Shown one piece after another: positions 51,870 to 61,399 of a stretch of 64,000 bases of DNA. Source of the DNA: Bordetella parapertussis (GTDB lineage: Bacteria; Acidobacteriota; Terriglobia; Bryobacterales; Bryobacteraceae); contig CALQCC020000010.1 of assembly GCA_943328975.2 (NCBI GenBank), positions 62,001 through 126,000 of the forward strand, in the 5' to 3' direction. Both the position numbers and the translations under genes were made by a program. How positions within the stretch are numbered: the stretch's first letter is position 1; every line of letters starts with the position of its first letter. A model generated the notes under the pieces. The model did no database searches. It worked only from the letters and a program-made list of their open reading frames with translations, and was not told the DNA's origin.

Positions 51870-54800
51870 GCAGCAGTCCCGAGCGTTGTGGTGGTCGCTA
51901 GCCGCGGCGATGTTGGTGTTCGCGGTGTCGATGCCTTTGCTGCCGCAGCAGGCCGCCCCAGCACCCGCGCGCACGCAGGCGGAAGTCGATGGCCAGAGCG
52001 CGGGTTGCGTGTCGTGCCACGGTATGACCGAGGCCGCGAGCATGCATCCTTCTGGTACGGTCCACATCGGATGTGCGTTCTGTCACGGTGGTGATCCTGA
52101 TGTGATGCGGGTCGACGGAGACTCCGCGTACTTGCGCGCCAAACAGAAGGCGCATCCTAAGCCTCGGATACCGGAGTTGTTCCAGACGGCCGCGAATGCG
52201 GTGCGTCCGTATGCGAAGTGGCTGGATGAGAGCGAGGAGTACATTCGCTTCGTGAACCCAGGCGATCTGCGCGTGGCCGAGAAGACCTGCGGCTCGGCTG
52301 GCTGTCACGTGACCGAGGTCCGCAATGTTTCCACCAGCATGATGACGCACGGCGGGATGTTGTGGGGTGCTGCGCTCTATAACAACGGTGCGTTCCCGTT
52401 GAAGAATCCGCACTTCGGCGAGAGCTACGCTGCGGATGGATCGCCTCGGCGGATTGCGACGTATCCTCCTCCGACGCTGGATGACACGTTGAAGAAGGGG
52501 ATTCTGCCGTTCCTGGATCCACTGGCTCGCTGGGAAACTTCGCAGCCTGGGAACATCCTGCGTGTGTTTGAGCGCGGCGGTGGGCCTCGCGTGGAGATCG
52601 GCAACCCCAGCCTGGAATCGGAAGCCGGCCGGCCGGATGACAAGTTGAGCGATCGTGGTCTGGGCACGAACCTGCGCACGGACCCCGTGTTTATCGGCCT
52701 GCAGAAGACCCGCCTGCTCGATCCGCTACTTTCGCAGCCGGGAACAAACGATCACGCGGGCGACTATCGACAGAGCGGCTGCACGGCATGCCACGTGATT
52801 TACGCGAACGACCGGTCGACTGTGCACTCGGGGCGTTACGCGGAGTTCGGCAACCAAGGCCGCAGCGCGCAGATGGACCCGACCATCTCGAAGACGGAAT
52901 CCGGGCATCCGATCAAACACGAGTTTACGCGGGCGATTCCGACATCGCAGTGCATCGTCTGCCACATCCATCCCGGCACGAATATGGTGGCGTCGTATCT
53001 GGGCCTGATCTGGTGGGACAGCGAGACCGACGGCAAGTTCATGTACCCGGCGGAGCAACGCAAGTTGAGCGACGACGATCGCTTCAAGGCGTGGCAGCAG
53101 AATCCGCAGGGTGCGGCGGCGCGCGGGTTGTGGCTCGATAATGATTTCTTGCGCAAACTCGGCACGGCGGATTTCAACGCGAAGCTAGAGAACACGCAGT
53201 TCGCGGATTTCAATGGACACGGCTGGGTCTATCGAGCCGTGTACAAGCGGGATCGCAAAGGGAACTTGCTGGACGCGCAGGACAAAGTGGTGCCGCACGA
53301 CGACCCGAAGAAGTTCGACAAGGCCGTCCACTTGATGGACATCCATCTGGAGAAAGGCATGCACTGCACCGATTGCCACTTCCAGCAGGATAGCCACGGC
53401 AACGGCAATATCTACGGTGAAACGCGCAACGCGGTCGAGATCGACTGCGTGGATTGCCACGGAACGATCAAGCAGAAAGCGACGCTGATGACGTCCGCTG
53501 CTGCGGCGCCCAAGGGCGGTACGAACATGGCGCTGACTCGGACCGGCACTGGGGAACGCCGCTTCTACTGGGAGAACGGGAAGTTGTTCCAGCGGTCCTC
53601 TGTGGAACCGAACAAACAATGGGAAGTGGTCCAGGTTATGGATACCATTACTCCCGGTAACGATCACTATAGCGAGGCATCGCGCCTGGCCAAGACCATC
53701 ACCAAAGACAACAAGACGTGGGGATCGGGTCTGACGCCGGATGCAGATTTGGCTCACTCGAATTCGCGCATGACTTGCTATACGTGCCATTCGTCCTGGA
53801 CGACGAGTTGCTTCGGCTGCCACTTGCCGATGCGCGCCAACGCGAAGTCCAAGATGACGCACAACGAGGGCCTGGAGACGCGCAACTATACGCAATACAA
53901 CTTCGATGTCTTGCGTGACGACGTATACATGCTGGGCGTAGACGGGTCGGTGACAGGGAATCGTATTGCTCCCACAAGATCCACTTGCGCGGTCACAGTG
54001 AGTTCCCAGAACGCGAATCGCGATTGGATGTATTACCAGCAGCAGACAATTTCTTCGGAAGGCTTCAGCGGGTTCGGATTTAGCTCTTACTATCCGCACA
54101 CCGTGCGTGCGAAGGAGACGAAGACTTGCACCAGTTGCCACGTTTCTAAAGAGGGCGACAACAACGCGTGGATGGCGCAGATCCTAATGCAGGGTACGAA
54201 CCTGGTGAACACCATGGGACGCTTCGTCTACGTGGCTGAGGGCAATAAAGGTCTCGAAGCCGTGGCTGTGGCGGAGCGCGACGATCCGCCTGCGGTGTTC
54301 GGCAGCGATCTCCACAGGTTGGCGTATCCGGAAGACTACAAGAAGCTGGTCGACAAGAAACATCGCGAGTTGGAAGAAGCCGACCACCACGCAGGCAACG
54401 TTCTCGACTTGCAACTGCGGGGTGAGTATCTCTATGCGGCGCTGGGCAAGGACGGGTTCCGCGTATACGACGTCGCGAACATTGAGAACAAGAATTTCTC
54501 GGAGAAGATCACCACCGCCCCGTCGTCGCCGTTAGGTCAAAAGTTCTATGTGAAGACCAAGAACGCCACGGCGATTGCTTCGCCTTCGACGTTGGCCGTG
54601 GATCCGCTGCGCACGCGGGTTCCAGACAATCAAGAGCAGCCCATCGCGTTGATGTATGGCTTCCTCTATGTGACCGATGCCGAAGAAGGCCTGATCGTGA
54701 TCGGCGACCCGGACTTGAAGGCCAAACGACCGGGCGTGTTGACGCTGCTCGACGGCGATCCCACGAACAACTTCTTAAAGCGCGCGACGACGTTTAATCC

Positions 54801-55566
54801 GAACGGCGTTTTGACCGGCGCTCGAAGAATCACCATCGCAGGAAACTACGCGTACATTCTGACCCCGCGCGGGTTGGTGGTTGTTGATATCTCGAATCCT
54901 CTGGCTCCGAAAGTCACAGCGGAGGTCGGGGCTCCGGATCTGGTGGGGCCGACAGGAATCTCCGTGCAGTTCCGTTACGCATTCGTGACGGATCGCGAGG
55001 GCTTGAAAGTTCTCGATATAACGAAGCTAGCCGAGCCTCGGGCCGTGCGCGGAGTGCGGGTTCCGTTGGAAGATGCTCGCAATCTCTACGTCGCACGGAC
55101 TTACGCGTACGTCGCGGGCGGCAAACAGGGCTTGGTGATTGTGGACGTCGAGAAGCCGGAGCGTCCTCTGATCGAGCAAGTGTTCACGGCGAACGGCGAG
55201 ATTCACGACACACGTGATGTGAAGCTCGGAATGACCGCGGCCAGCGCGTTTGCGTACTTGGCGGACGGTTCAGGCGGGATGAAGATCGTCCAGATCTTCG
55301 CGCCCACGGACAATCCGAACTACCTGGGGTTTAGTCCAAAGCCGACGCCGAAGCTGATCGCGACGTATCGTACGCATGGTCCCGCGCTGATGTTGTCCAA
55401 GGGAATCGATCGGGACCGAGCCGTGGATGAGAGCGGCAACCAGATTGCGGTCTTCAACCGTCGCGGCTCGCGGCCGTTCAACCGAGCAGAAGCTGAGCGC
55501 TTGTTCCTTCACAACGGACAGACGTACACCGTGACCGATGCACCTCCCGGTCCGGCTCGGCGCTAA
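51850..55566 (+). CDS. Large multiheme cytochrome c with LVIVD-type beta-propeller
   Basis: A 1238-residue exported protein with an N-terminal hydrophobic signal (about residues 13-33). Nine CXXCH heme motifs begin at residues 53, 75, 311, 368, 506, 533, 643, 654 and 760, and one CX4CH (CGSAGCH) at 147, so about ten hemes are likely. The last 470 residues have repeats of the LVIVD type ([54 protein letters not shown]), which should form a propeller. It is probably periplasmic or at the cell surface. Its start overlaps the barrel gene; its stop overlaps the convergent decaheme gene by four bases. Confidence 0.92.
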   Translation: MFDSNSKQQSRALWWSLAAAMLVFAVSMPLLPQQAAPAPARTQAEVDGQSAGCVSCHGMTEAASMHPSGTVHIGCAFCHGGDPDVMRVDGDSAYLRAKQKAHPKPRIPELFQTAANAVRPYAKWLDESEEYIRFVNPGDLRVAEKTCGSAGCHVTEVRNVSTSMMTHGGMLWGAALYNNGAFPLKNPHFGESYAADGSPRRIATYPPPTLDDTLKKGILPFLDPLARWETSQPGNILRVFERGGGPRVEIGNPSLESEAGRPDDKLSDRGLGTNLRTDPVFIGLQKTRLLDPLLSQPGTNDHAGDYRQSGCTACHVIYANDRSTVHSGRYAEFGNQGRSAQMDPTISKTESGHPIKHEFTRAIPTSQCIVCHIHPGTNMVASYLGLIWWDSETDGKFMYPAEQRKLSDDDRFKAWQQNPQGAAARGLWLDNDFLRKLGTADFNAKLENTQFADFNGHGWVYRAVYKRDRKGNLLDAQDKVVPHDDPKKFDKAVHLMDIHLEKGMHCTDCHFQQDSHGNGNIYGETRNAVEIDCVDCHGTIKQKATLMTSAAAAPKGGTNMALTRTGTGERRFYWENGKLFQRSSVEPNKQWEVVQVMDTITPGNDHYSEASRLAKTITKDNKTWGSGLTPDADLAHSNSRMTCYTCHSSWTTSCFGCHLPMRANAKSKMTHNEGLETRNYTQYNFDVLRDDVYMLGVDGSVTGNRIAPTRSTCAVTVSSQNANRDWMYYQQQTISSEGFSGFGFSSYYPHTVRAKETKTCTSCHVSKEGDNNAWMAQILMQGTNLVNTMGRFVYVAEGNKGLEAVAVAERDDPPAVFGSDLHRLAYPEDYKKLVDKKHRELEEADHHAGNVLDLQLRGEYLYAALGKDGFRVYDVANIENKNFSEKITTAPSSPLGQKFYVKTKNATAIASPSTLAVDPLRTRVPDNQEQPIALMYGFLYVTDAEEGLIVIGDPDLKAKRPGVLTLLDGDPTNNFLKRATTFNPNGVLTGARRITIAGNYAYILTPRGLVVVDISNPLAPKVTAEVGAPDLVGPTGISVQFRYAFVTDREGLKVLDITKLAEPRAVRGVRVPLEDARNLYVARTYAYVAGGKQGLVIVDVEKPERPLIEQVFTANGEIHDTRDVKLGMTAASAFAYLADGSGGMKIVQIFAPTDNPNYLGFSPKPTPKLIATYRTHGPALMLSKGIDRDRAVDESGNQIAVFNRRGSRPFNRAEAERLFLHNGQTYTVTDAPPGPARR

Positions 55567-56774
55567 CGGTTCAGCAACTCGTCGATCTTGCGCATCGTAT
55601 CGATCGGCTTCGCTTTCGACCAATCGTGATACACGTGGCACTCGGTGCAATTCGCGCTGGCGGACGGATTGTTCGTGCGGTGGCATTGCTGACACGTTTG
55701 GATGCCGGGTAGCAGCAAGTCCGACGTCGCCTTGCTAGTCGCAGCGGCTCCGTGGCACTCGGCGCAGGCTACCAATTGATGCGGTGCGTGGTCGAACTTC
55801 GCGTTGGTCAACCAGTGAGTCGTGATCTGCGCCTTCGGAATTTCGTTCGCAGGCGAAGGCATGTGGCACTCCACACAAGTCTTGCGCCACATCAACGTTT
55901 GCGTGTCTTCCATCGCTCGGCGAATCCATTCCGTGGCGTTCCCCGCCGGACCCGAACGCTGTGTCATGATGCGCGGGTCGAGTGCGGGCTCGACGATGTT
56001 CACGTCGCCGGGGTGTTGCGCGATGTACGCAGTCAGCGTCTGGCGTGCGAAGGCTAAGACCACCTCAGGCTTATCGTGCGGCAACACTTGGTCGATGTGG
56101 CGGTGGAACTCCAAGCGATGGCAGCTTTCGCAGTTATCTTTGAACGTGGCGATCGACATCTCGCCTGCGCGATTGGGATTGTGGCATGTGGCGCACTTGA
56201 GCTGCGTGGGTCCGTTGGGTCCGCGCAGATCGGCTTTCAGGTGGATCTGGTGCCCGAACTTGATGGTGCCCGGATCGGCAGGAGCCTTCAGCAGCGCGAA
56301 TTCAGGATGAGTGGAATCAAAGCCAGTCACGTTCGCGGCGACCGTCGTTGTGCCCTTCTTCGTCTGCAGGTTGCCGTGACACTGAGTGCAGCTCGCATCG
56401 GTGATCGTGGCAGCGGAGCCTTTGTGCTCGATGTGACAACTCAGGCATGAAGGCGTGAACGTTTGCTGCTCCTTGTGTGCGGGGCCGTCGTGGCACGTGA
56501 CGCAAGCCTGCTCTTCGACCTTGCGTCCCCAGAGAGCGCTGCCTGTGTGGCACGTCGCGCAGTTGCCTTCCAGAATATGGTGGCCCTTCGAGAGCGGGCC
56601 GGCATTGAAGACTGCTCCCGAGTTGCCGATGCTAGCCGTAAAGATCCAGGCGAGGCCGATCGCCGTGAACGCAATCGACAAGATACGGCGCCAGCGTGGA
56701 ATCGGATAGAGGCGCTTGAAATACTCGCGGTCAATCCGTTGCGAGAGTTTCTTGGTGGAGCGAACGCGGGCCAT
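55563..56774 (-). CDS. Membrane-anchored decaheme cytochrome c
   Basis: A 403-residue protein with a basic N-terminus and one membrane anchor (about residues 31-50). The exported part has ten CXXCH motifs starting at residues 72, 91, 110, 129, 194, 215, 300, 337, 361 and 376, with free histidines such as those in HIEHKG, KFGHQIH and KFDHAPH as possible distal ligands. Groups of four, two, one and three hemes suggest cytochrome c7/c3-like modules. The domain would face the periplasm. It is the last gene of the NuoEF-FeS-cytochrome b operon, one base from the b gene. Confidence 0.92.
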   Translation of the reverse strand: MARVRSTKKLSQRIDREYFKRLYPIPRWRRILSIAFTAIGLAWIFTASIGNSGAVFNAGPLSKGHHILEGNCATCHTGSALWGRKVEEQACVTCHDGPAHKEQQTFTPSCLSCHIEHKGSAATITDASCTQCHGNLQTKKGTTTVAANVTGFDSTHPEFALLKAPADPGTIKFGHQIHLKADLRGPNGPTQLKCATCHNPNRAGEMSIATFKDNCESCHRLEFHRHIDQVLPHDKPEVVLAFARQTLTAYIAQHPGDVNIVEPALDPRIMTQRSGPAGNATEWIRRAMEDTQTLMWRKTCVECHMPSPANEIPKAQITTHWLTNAKFDHAPHQLVACAECHGAAATSKATSDLLLPGIQTCQQCHRTNNPSASANCTECHVYHDWSKAKPIDTMRKIDELLNR

Positions 56775-56775
56775 G

Positions 56776-57567
56776 TTAGTAACGCAGCGCCATGACGGCG
56801 TGCACTCCTCCTAGGACCAGCAGAGCGATCGATAAAGGCACGTGGACCAATAGCCAGGCGTGCAGGAAGTGATACAGTCGCCGTTGGCGAGTAAGCTGAC
56901 GTTGCTCCTCGCAAATGCTTTCGAGATCGTCCAGAACAGGCCGAAACACCGCCGGCGCCAGCGCGCGGAGCGGTTCAATCAGACCCGGCGCAGGTTGTTC
57001 CAAGAACGGGCGAACGCGGGTGGTGTACAGCTCGCGGAATCGAACTTTGTCCTCGTGTTCTTCGTCCACTTGAACGGCGGTCTCCACCAATTCGTCGGCC
57101 TCTTCACGAAGCTGCCGACGGATGTGCGGGATTTCTTCGTAAATCGTTTCGAGCGGTACTTCGGTGGTGAGTAGCGCAGGCACGTAGTGCTGCATGGCCG
57201 CGCCCACGACTCCGCTGGCGATGACGACAAACATCAGGACCATCAGGAGGCCGGTGAGTGGACCGCGGAAGGAGAAGTCTCCATGGAAGAGAATCAAGGG
57301 TAAGCTAAGCAAGCCGAGCCATAGATGTCCGCGCATCCACGTTTGCGCCCGGCCGATCCGCCACACGGGCACTTTCTTGCGGGCTCCCAGCAATCCGGCG
57401 AAGAGCATCAGGGCGTAGCCAGCGATACCGAACGTCAATCCCACTCCCGTGCCGCCGCGAGGGCCGCCGGGAATGGTGCTGGCGTACCAAACATAGAGAA
57501 TCGTCGACGCGATCAGCGCGCCAAGGGTTCCGACCATCCACCCGCGATGTGTGGCATCGATTCTCAT
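56776..57567 (-). CDS. Diheme cytochrome b-like integral membrane protein
   Basis: A 263-residue protein with five predicted membrane segments (about 11-31, 43-62, 81-97, 104-126 and 232-260) and a 100-residue, mostly charged, helical loop between the fourth and fifth. Helix three carries H81 and H95; helix five carries H242 and H256, both pairs 14 residues apart. That is the pattern of two b hemes stacked across the membrane in diheme cytochromes. Such a protein would move electrons across the inner membrane between Fe-S and periplasmic heme partners, possibly via quinone. It overlaps the Fe-S gene's stop by four bases. Confidence 0.78.
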   Translation of the reverse strand: MRIDATHRGWMVGTLGALIASTILYVWYASTIPGGPRGGTGVGLTFGIAGYALMLFAGLLGARKKVPVWRIGRAQTWMRGHLWLGLLSLPLILFHGDFSFRGPLTGLLMVLMFVVIASGVVGAAMQHYVPALLTTEVPLETIYEEIPHIRRQLREEADELVETAVQVDEEHEDKVRFRELYTTRVRPFLEQPAPGLIEPLRALAPAVFRPVLDDLESICEEQRQLTRQRRLYHFLHAWLLVHVPLSIALLVLGGVHAVMALRY

Positions 57568-59693
57568 GAGTTTTGCGCCTTGCCAATCATGTCGCGGAAA
57601 AAGACATTGGGCTCCACGCGGTGCGCCGCATCATGCGGGCAGGCATAGACGCAGCTGGGCTCGGCGTGATCGGTGCACAGGTCGCAGGATGTTGCCTTCT
57701 GTTTCGTAACCGCAACTTTGCGGCCCGCATCCTCCGTTGTCACCTGGAACGGATGCATGTTGATGTTGCCGTACGGGCAGTTCTTCGCGCACAGACCGCA
57801 GCCGATGCACCAGTCTTCGATGATGACTTCGAGCGAATTGCGACGGCGGATGGAGCCCACTGGGCAACCGACCATGCACAGCGGATCGCGGCACTGGCGG
57901 CAGGATGTTGCGATCAAGAACTTGTCGAAGCGCAGGCCTTCGCGAATCAACCGCGTGACGCCGTCGTGGGCGTCGGCGCAGGCCCGCGTGCAGTTATCGC
58001 AGCGGGTACACTTATCCAGGTCGAGCACGAGGAGGCTCTGTGCCTCCATCAATCCTTGCGCGAGGAACTGACTGAGGGGAACGTGGATGGCCGTCGCCGC
58101 GCGCTGGCGATTCTGTTCAGCGTGCAGCGTGGCGACCGATTCGAGTTGGGCGCGGACGGACGGGAAATCGCGCATCATGCGGTGAAAATCGTCTGCATGA
58201 AAACGGACGACCTCCACGTGATCGAGTGCTGTGCAAGTTGCTGTGCGGCGCCCTTCTCCGAGAAGTCCCATCTCACCGAAGTAACCACCTCGGCCGAGAT
58301 ACGCCAGCACCAAGTCACCGTCGCTGTGTTGTTCGGTGACTTTTATGAAGCCGATGCGCACGAGGTAGAACGCGTCTGCGAGATCGCCCTGGCGTACGAT
58401 AACGTCGCCCTTGCTATAGCGGATGAGTTCCACTCGATCGCGCAGTGTATCGATGAACTGCGGCGTGAGCGTGGCGAACATCGGTACGCTTCGCAGATGA
58501 TCTTCCAGCGCACGGCGGCGATAGTTCGCGTCGAGCTGAGCCTTCAGCGTCTTGTTGCGCTGCATGATGTCGAGCACGTTGCGCAACATCTCCAACATCA
58601 CGCAATCGGTCGCGGCTTGCACCGTAGCCGAGCGCGGGTAGAGGCTCATGCAGGTCATTTCCCCAAATAGATCGCCGGGGTTAAGTTGTGCGACCGGGTT
58701 GTCGTAGGAAAGATCGACGGAGGCATCGATAGGAATCGTGCGGCGCTCGCCTTCGCCCTCGCGGTGGTCTTGCTGACGTCCCGTCAATCGGCTGGCGAGT
58801 TTACTGAAGAAACCCGTAGCTCCACCAGTGGACTTCACATGAGCCATGGGCGCGGACAAGAATACATTGGCGGTGCCGTCCAGAATGTAGAAGGCCGTCG
58901 ATCCGTATTCGCCTTCGCGGCAGATGATCTCGCCTTTCTTGAAGCGGCGTTTCACGACCGCGTTTTTGTTGAGATCGAGGAACGTGCCGGATACGTCTTC
59001 AAAATACGGCAGATTCAGCAGTGTTTCGACATTCACCGGTTCGCCCGGAAGCACAGTTTGGATGACGCTCTTGTTGGTCAGCGCGCCGGTGGGGCAACTG
59101 ACCATACACTCTCCGCAAGAGACGCAGGAGGAGTTGCCCATCGGATCATTCAAGTCGAACGCGATGCCCGCTCCGAAGCCTTTGCCGCGACGGCCAAGGA
59201 CGTTGTTGCTCTTGATTTCATCGCAGCCGCGAATGCAGCGGTCGCAGAGAATGCAGGCTTCGTGATCGACCGCGATGACCAGCGATGAGTCGTCCTGTCC
59301 GCGTGGAGAAAGCCGCTGCGGGAAGCGAGACTTAACGATGCCCTCTTCCCGAGCGAGTGTTTCCAGTTCGCAATCATTCGACTGTTGCTGGCGCGCGCAG
59401 GGTGACGGATGGTCGGCCATCAACATCTCGACCACGGTTCGCCGAGTTTCCACGACCTTCTCGGAGTTGGTCGTGACGATCATCCCGTTTTCAGCAGGTC
59501 GCACACAGGACGCAGTTAGAACACGGCCACCAGCCTCAACCAAACACACGCGACAAACGCCGACCGGAGTTTCGTTCTGCTGGTGACACAGCGTCGGGAT
59601 CGCAATGCCGTTCATGCGTGCAGCATCGAAAACACTCGTCCCAGCGGGGACCGTGACCTCCCGTGTGTCGATGGTGAGTTTGATCTCACTCAT
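57564..59693 (-). CDS. Fe-S electron-transfer protein with two inserted cNMP-binding-like domains
   Basis: A 709-residue protein from the ATG at 59691-59693. In order: a [2Fe-2S] domain (C36, C47, C50, C63); a NuoG-like His-Cys site H95-C99-Q102-C108, where the usual second cysteine is Q; two [4Fe-4S] sites (C147-C157 and C190-C200); two Crp-like cyclic-nucleotide domains (about 230-380, with an insert at 282-330, and 401-515) with phosphate cassettes GDLFGEMTCMSLYPRSA and GGYFGEMGLLGEGRRTA; and a DmsB-like four-cluster domain (C562-C572, C598-C610, C629-C639, C670-C685). It lacks any signal peptide, so it is cytoplasmic. I expect it to pass electrons from NuoEF to the b protein. Confidence 0.88.
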   Translation of the reverse strand: MSEIKLTIDTREVTVPAGTSVFDAARMNGIAIPTLCHQQNETPVGVCRVCLVEAGGRVLTASCVRPAENGMIVTTNSEKVVETRRTVVEMLMADHPSPCARQQQSNDCELETLAREEGIVKSRFPQRLSPRGQDDSSLVIAVDHEACILCDRCIRGCDEIKSNNVLGRRGKGFGAGIAFDLNDPMGNSSCVSCGECMVSCPTGALTNKSVIQTVLPGEPVNVETLLNLPYFEDVSGTFLDLNKNAVVKRRFKKGEIICREGEYGSTAFYILDGTANVFLSAPMAHVKSTGGATGFFSKLASRLTGRQQDHREGEGERRTIPIDASVDLSYDNPVAQLNPGDLFGEMTCMSLYPRSATVQAATDCVMLEMLRNVLDIMQRNKTLKAQLDANYRRRALEDHLRSVPMFATLTPQFIDTLRDRVELIRYSKGDVIVRQGDLADAFYLVRIGFIKVTEQHSDGDLVLAYLGRGGYFGEMGLLGEGRRTATCTALDHVEVVRFHADDFHRMMRDFPSVRAQLESVATLHAEQNRQRAATAIHVPLSQFLAQGLMEAQSLLVLDLDKCTRCDNCTRACADAHDGVTRLIREGLRFDKFLIATSCRQCRDPLCMVGCPVGSIRRRNSLEVIIEDWCIGCGLCAKNCPYGNINMHPFQVTTEDAGRKVAVTKQKATSCDLCTDHAEPSCVYACPHDAAHRVEPNVFFRDMIGKAQNS

Positions 59694-61369
59694 ACGGGAC
59701 ACACTCCAGCGGGGCAGCGATGTCTCAAGATGTGTTCTTCTACTTCGGCGCGGAAATGCGTGAGCACCGATGTGAGCGGTGAGTGCGCAAACTGTCCCAA
59801 GCCGCAGATGGACGCGAACTTCATCGCGCTGGAGAGTTCGTCGACCAGTCCCATTTCGGCGGGGGTGCCTTTGCCGCGGGTCCAACCAGTGACGATGTCG
59901 ACGAGCTTCTGTGTTCCTACGCGGCAGGGTACACACTTGCCGCAGGATTCATTGCGGAAGAACTGCAAGGCGTTGAGCGCCATGTCCAACATGCAGCGGT
60001 CTTCCGAGCAGACCACGATGGCCCCCGAGCCGAGCATCGATCCGATGGCCGCCATCGACTTGAAATCGAGTCGCGTCTCCGCAAGCGATGCGGGTAAGTA
60101 GCCCGAGGACGGACCCGATGGTGCGAAGGCCTTGAACTGTTTTCCGTCTTTGATCCCGCCTGCAAGGCCCAGGATCACGTCCTTGGCAGGCGTGCCCATG
60201 GGGATGATGAAGATGCCGGGGTTGACCACGTCGCCACTCACACCCACGAACTTCAATCCCGCAAGCCCAGCTTGACCCTGGCTCTTAAACCAATCGATCC
60301 CCTTGGCCAGGATCTGCGGGACGTTGGTAAACGTCTCGACGTTGTTCAGCGCGGTCGGTTTGTTCCACAAGCCTTCGTAAACCGGGAACGGAGGCTTGTT
60401 GCGCGGCTCGGCGCGCTTCCCTTCGAGGGCCTCGATGAGCGCTGTTTCTTCACCACAGATGTAGCCGCCCGGACTGACGAAGACTTCTAGGTCAAACGAA
60501 AGTCCCGACCCGAGAATGTCGCTGCCAAGCAAACCAGCTTCGTAGCAGCGATGGATCTCATCTTCGATAATGTGTTCTTGCGCCGTGTACTCGTGGCGGA
60601 TGTAAAAGATGCCTTGGCGCGCCCCAGTAACGAGGCCGGCGATGATCATGCCTTCGATCACCAGGAACGGAAGGTTGTGCATGATGAAGCGGTCTTTGAT
60701 CGTGCCGGGTTCGCTTTCATCGGCGTTGCAGACGACGTACTTCGTATCGCCAGGAGCCTTTCGAACGGCCTCCCATTTCATGCCCGTCGGGAAGCCCGCT
60801 CCGCCCATGCCGGGAAGCGCGGCGGCTTTCAACTGCGTGATGACGCCCTCGAAATCCTTTGTCGTGATCAGTTGCCGCAGAGCCCCGTAACGCTGGCCGT
60901 CCGGGTATGGGTCCGGCGCAAGGCCAGTCTGCGGCGGGTCCGCGGGAAGGTCGGGAAGCGTTCGGCCACCCAGCGCTGTCAGAACCAGCGCCTCGGCCTG
61001 GGCGCTGGTCACGTCGCGATAAATATGGTCGTTGATCGAAATCGCGGGCGCTCCGTCGCATTGACCCAGGCAAGAAACTTTGCCGACGGTGACATCGGAA
61101 GCGCTCATGCCGCGGAAGCGCTCCGTGAGTCCGTCGCGCAACGCATCGGCTCCATTGATGTGGCACGCCATGTCAGAACAGACATTCATGCAAACCTTCG
61201 GAGGCGGCTTCAGTTGGAAGTGCGGGTAGAAATCGGCGACGCCGTGAATGCGAAAAAGCGGGGTTCCTGTTTCGCCGGAAAGGGCCCGAAGTTGATCCGC
61301 CGGTAAGTAGCCATAGCGGTTCTGGATCTCGCGAAGCTGGTCGAAGATTTCGGTCCGGGGGCTCTTCAC
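59690..61369 (-). CDS. NuoE-NuoF fusion, NAD(P)H-binding diaphorase subunit
   Basis: A 559-residue protein from a GTG start. The NuoE-like part (about 1-135) has a thioredoxin-like [2Fe-2S] site (C64, C69, C100, C104). The NuoF-like part has the FMN/NADH loops GMGGAGFPTGMKW (about 187-199), GGYICGEETALIEALEGKR (about 301-319), and a [4Fe-4S] site C476-C479-C482 with C522 in ICGLGQ. The C-terminus ends CPAGVC, as in HydB/HndC diaphorases, but stops before their ferredoxin domain. It would oxidise or reduce NAD(P)H in the cytoplasm. It opens the four-gene operon. Confidence 0.94.
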   Translation of the reverse strand: MKSPRTEIFDQLREIQNRYGYLPADQLRALSGETGTPLFRIHGVADFYPHFQLKPPPKVCMNVCSDMACHINGADALRDGLTERFRGMSASDVTVGKVSCLGQCDGAPAISINDHIYRDVTSAQAEALVLTALGGRTLPDLPADPPQTGLAPDPYPDGQRYGALRQLITTKDFEGVITQLKAAALPGMGGAGFPTGMKWEAVRKAPGDTKYVVCNADESEPGTIKDRFIMHNLPFLVIEGMIIAGLVTGARQGIFYIRHEYTAQEHIIEDEIHRCYEAGLLGSDILGSGLSFDLEVFVSPGGYICGEETALIEALEGKRAEPRNKPPFPVYEGLWNKPTALNNVETFTNVPQILAKGIDWFKSQGQAGLAGLKFVGVSGDVVNPGIFIIPMGTPAKDVILGLAGGIKDGKQFKAFAPSGPSSGYLPASLAETRLDFKSMAAIGSMLGSGAIVVCSEDRCMLDMALNALQFFRNESCGKCVPCRVGTQKLVDIVTGWTRGKGTPAEMGLVDELSSAMKFASICGLGQFAHSPLTSVLTHFRAEVEEHILRHRCPAGVCPV

Positions 61370-61399
61370 AGCGTTGAGTTTGATTATAGAATAGGAAGC
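61370..61399. promoter_or_regulatory. Bidirectional promoter gap between NuoEF and c554-type cytochrome genes
   Basis: Only 30 bases separate the GTG start of NuoEF (minus) from the TTG start of the cytochrome gene (plus). The gap contains TATAAT on the minus strand (61383-61388) and an overlapping TATAGA on the plus strand (61385-61390). Neither has a convincing -35. The two transcripts could compete for the same region. Confidence 0.4.

Noticed and set aside
53185-54141. A 318-residue minus-strand frame opposite the multiheme cytochrome
   Set aside because: The composition is that of a complementary shadow and the plus strand is full of CXXCH motifs.
59694-59936. An 81-residue N-terminal extension of the Fe-S/cNMP protein
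   Set aside because: It overlaps NuoEF out of frame, is arginine-rich, and the ferredoxin domain begins right at the ATG at 59693.
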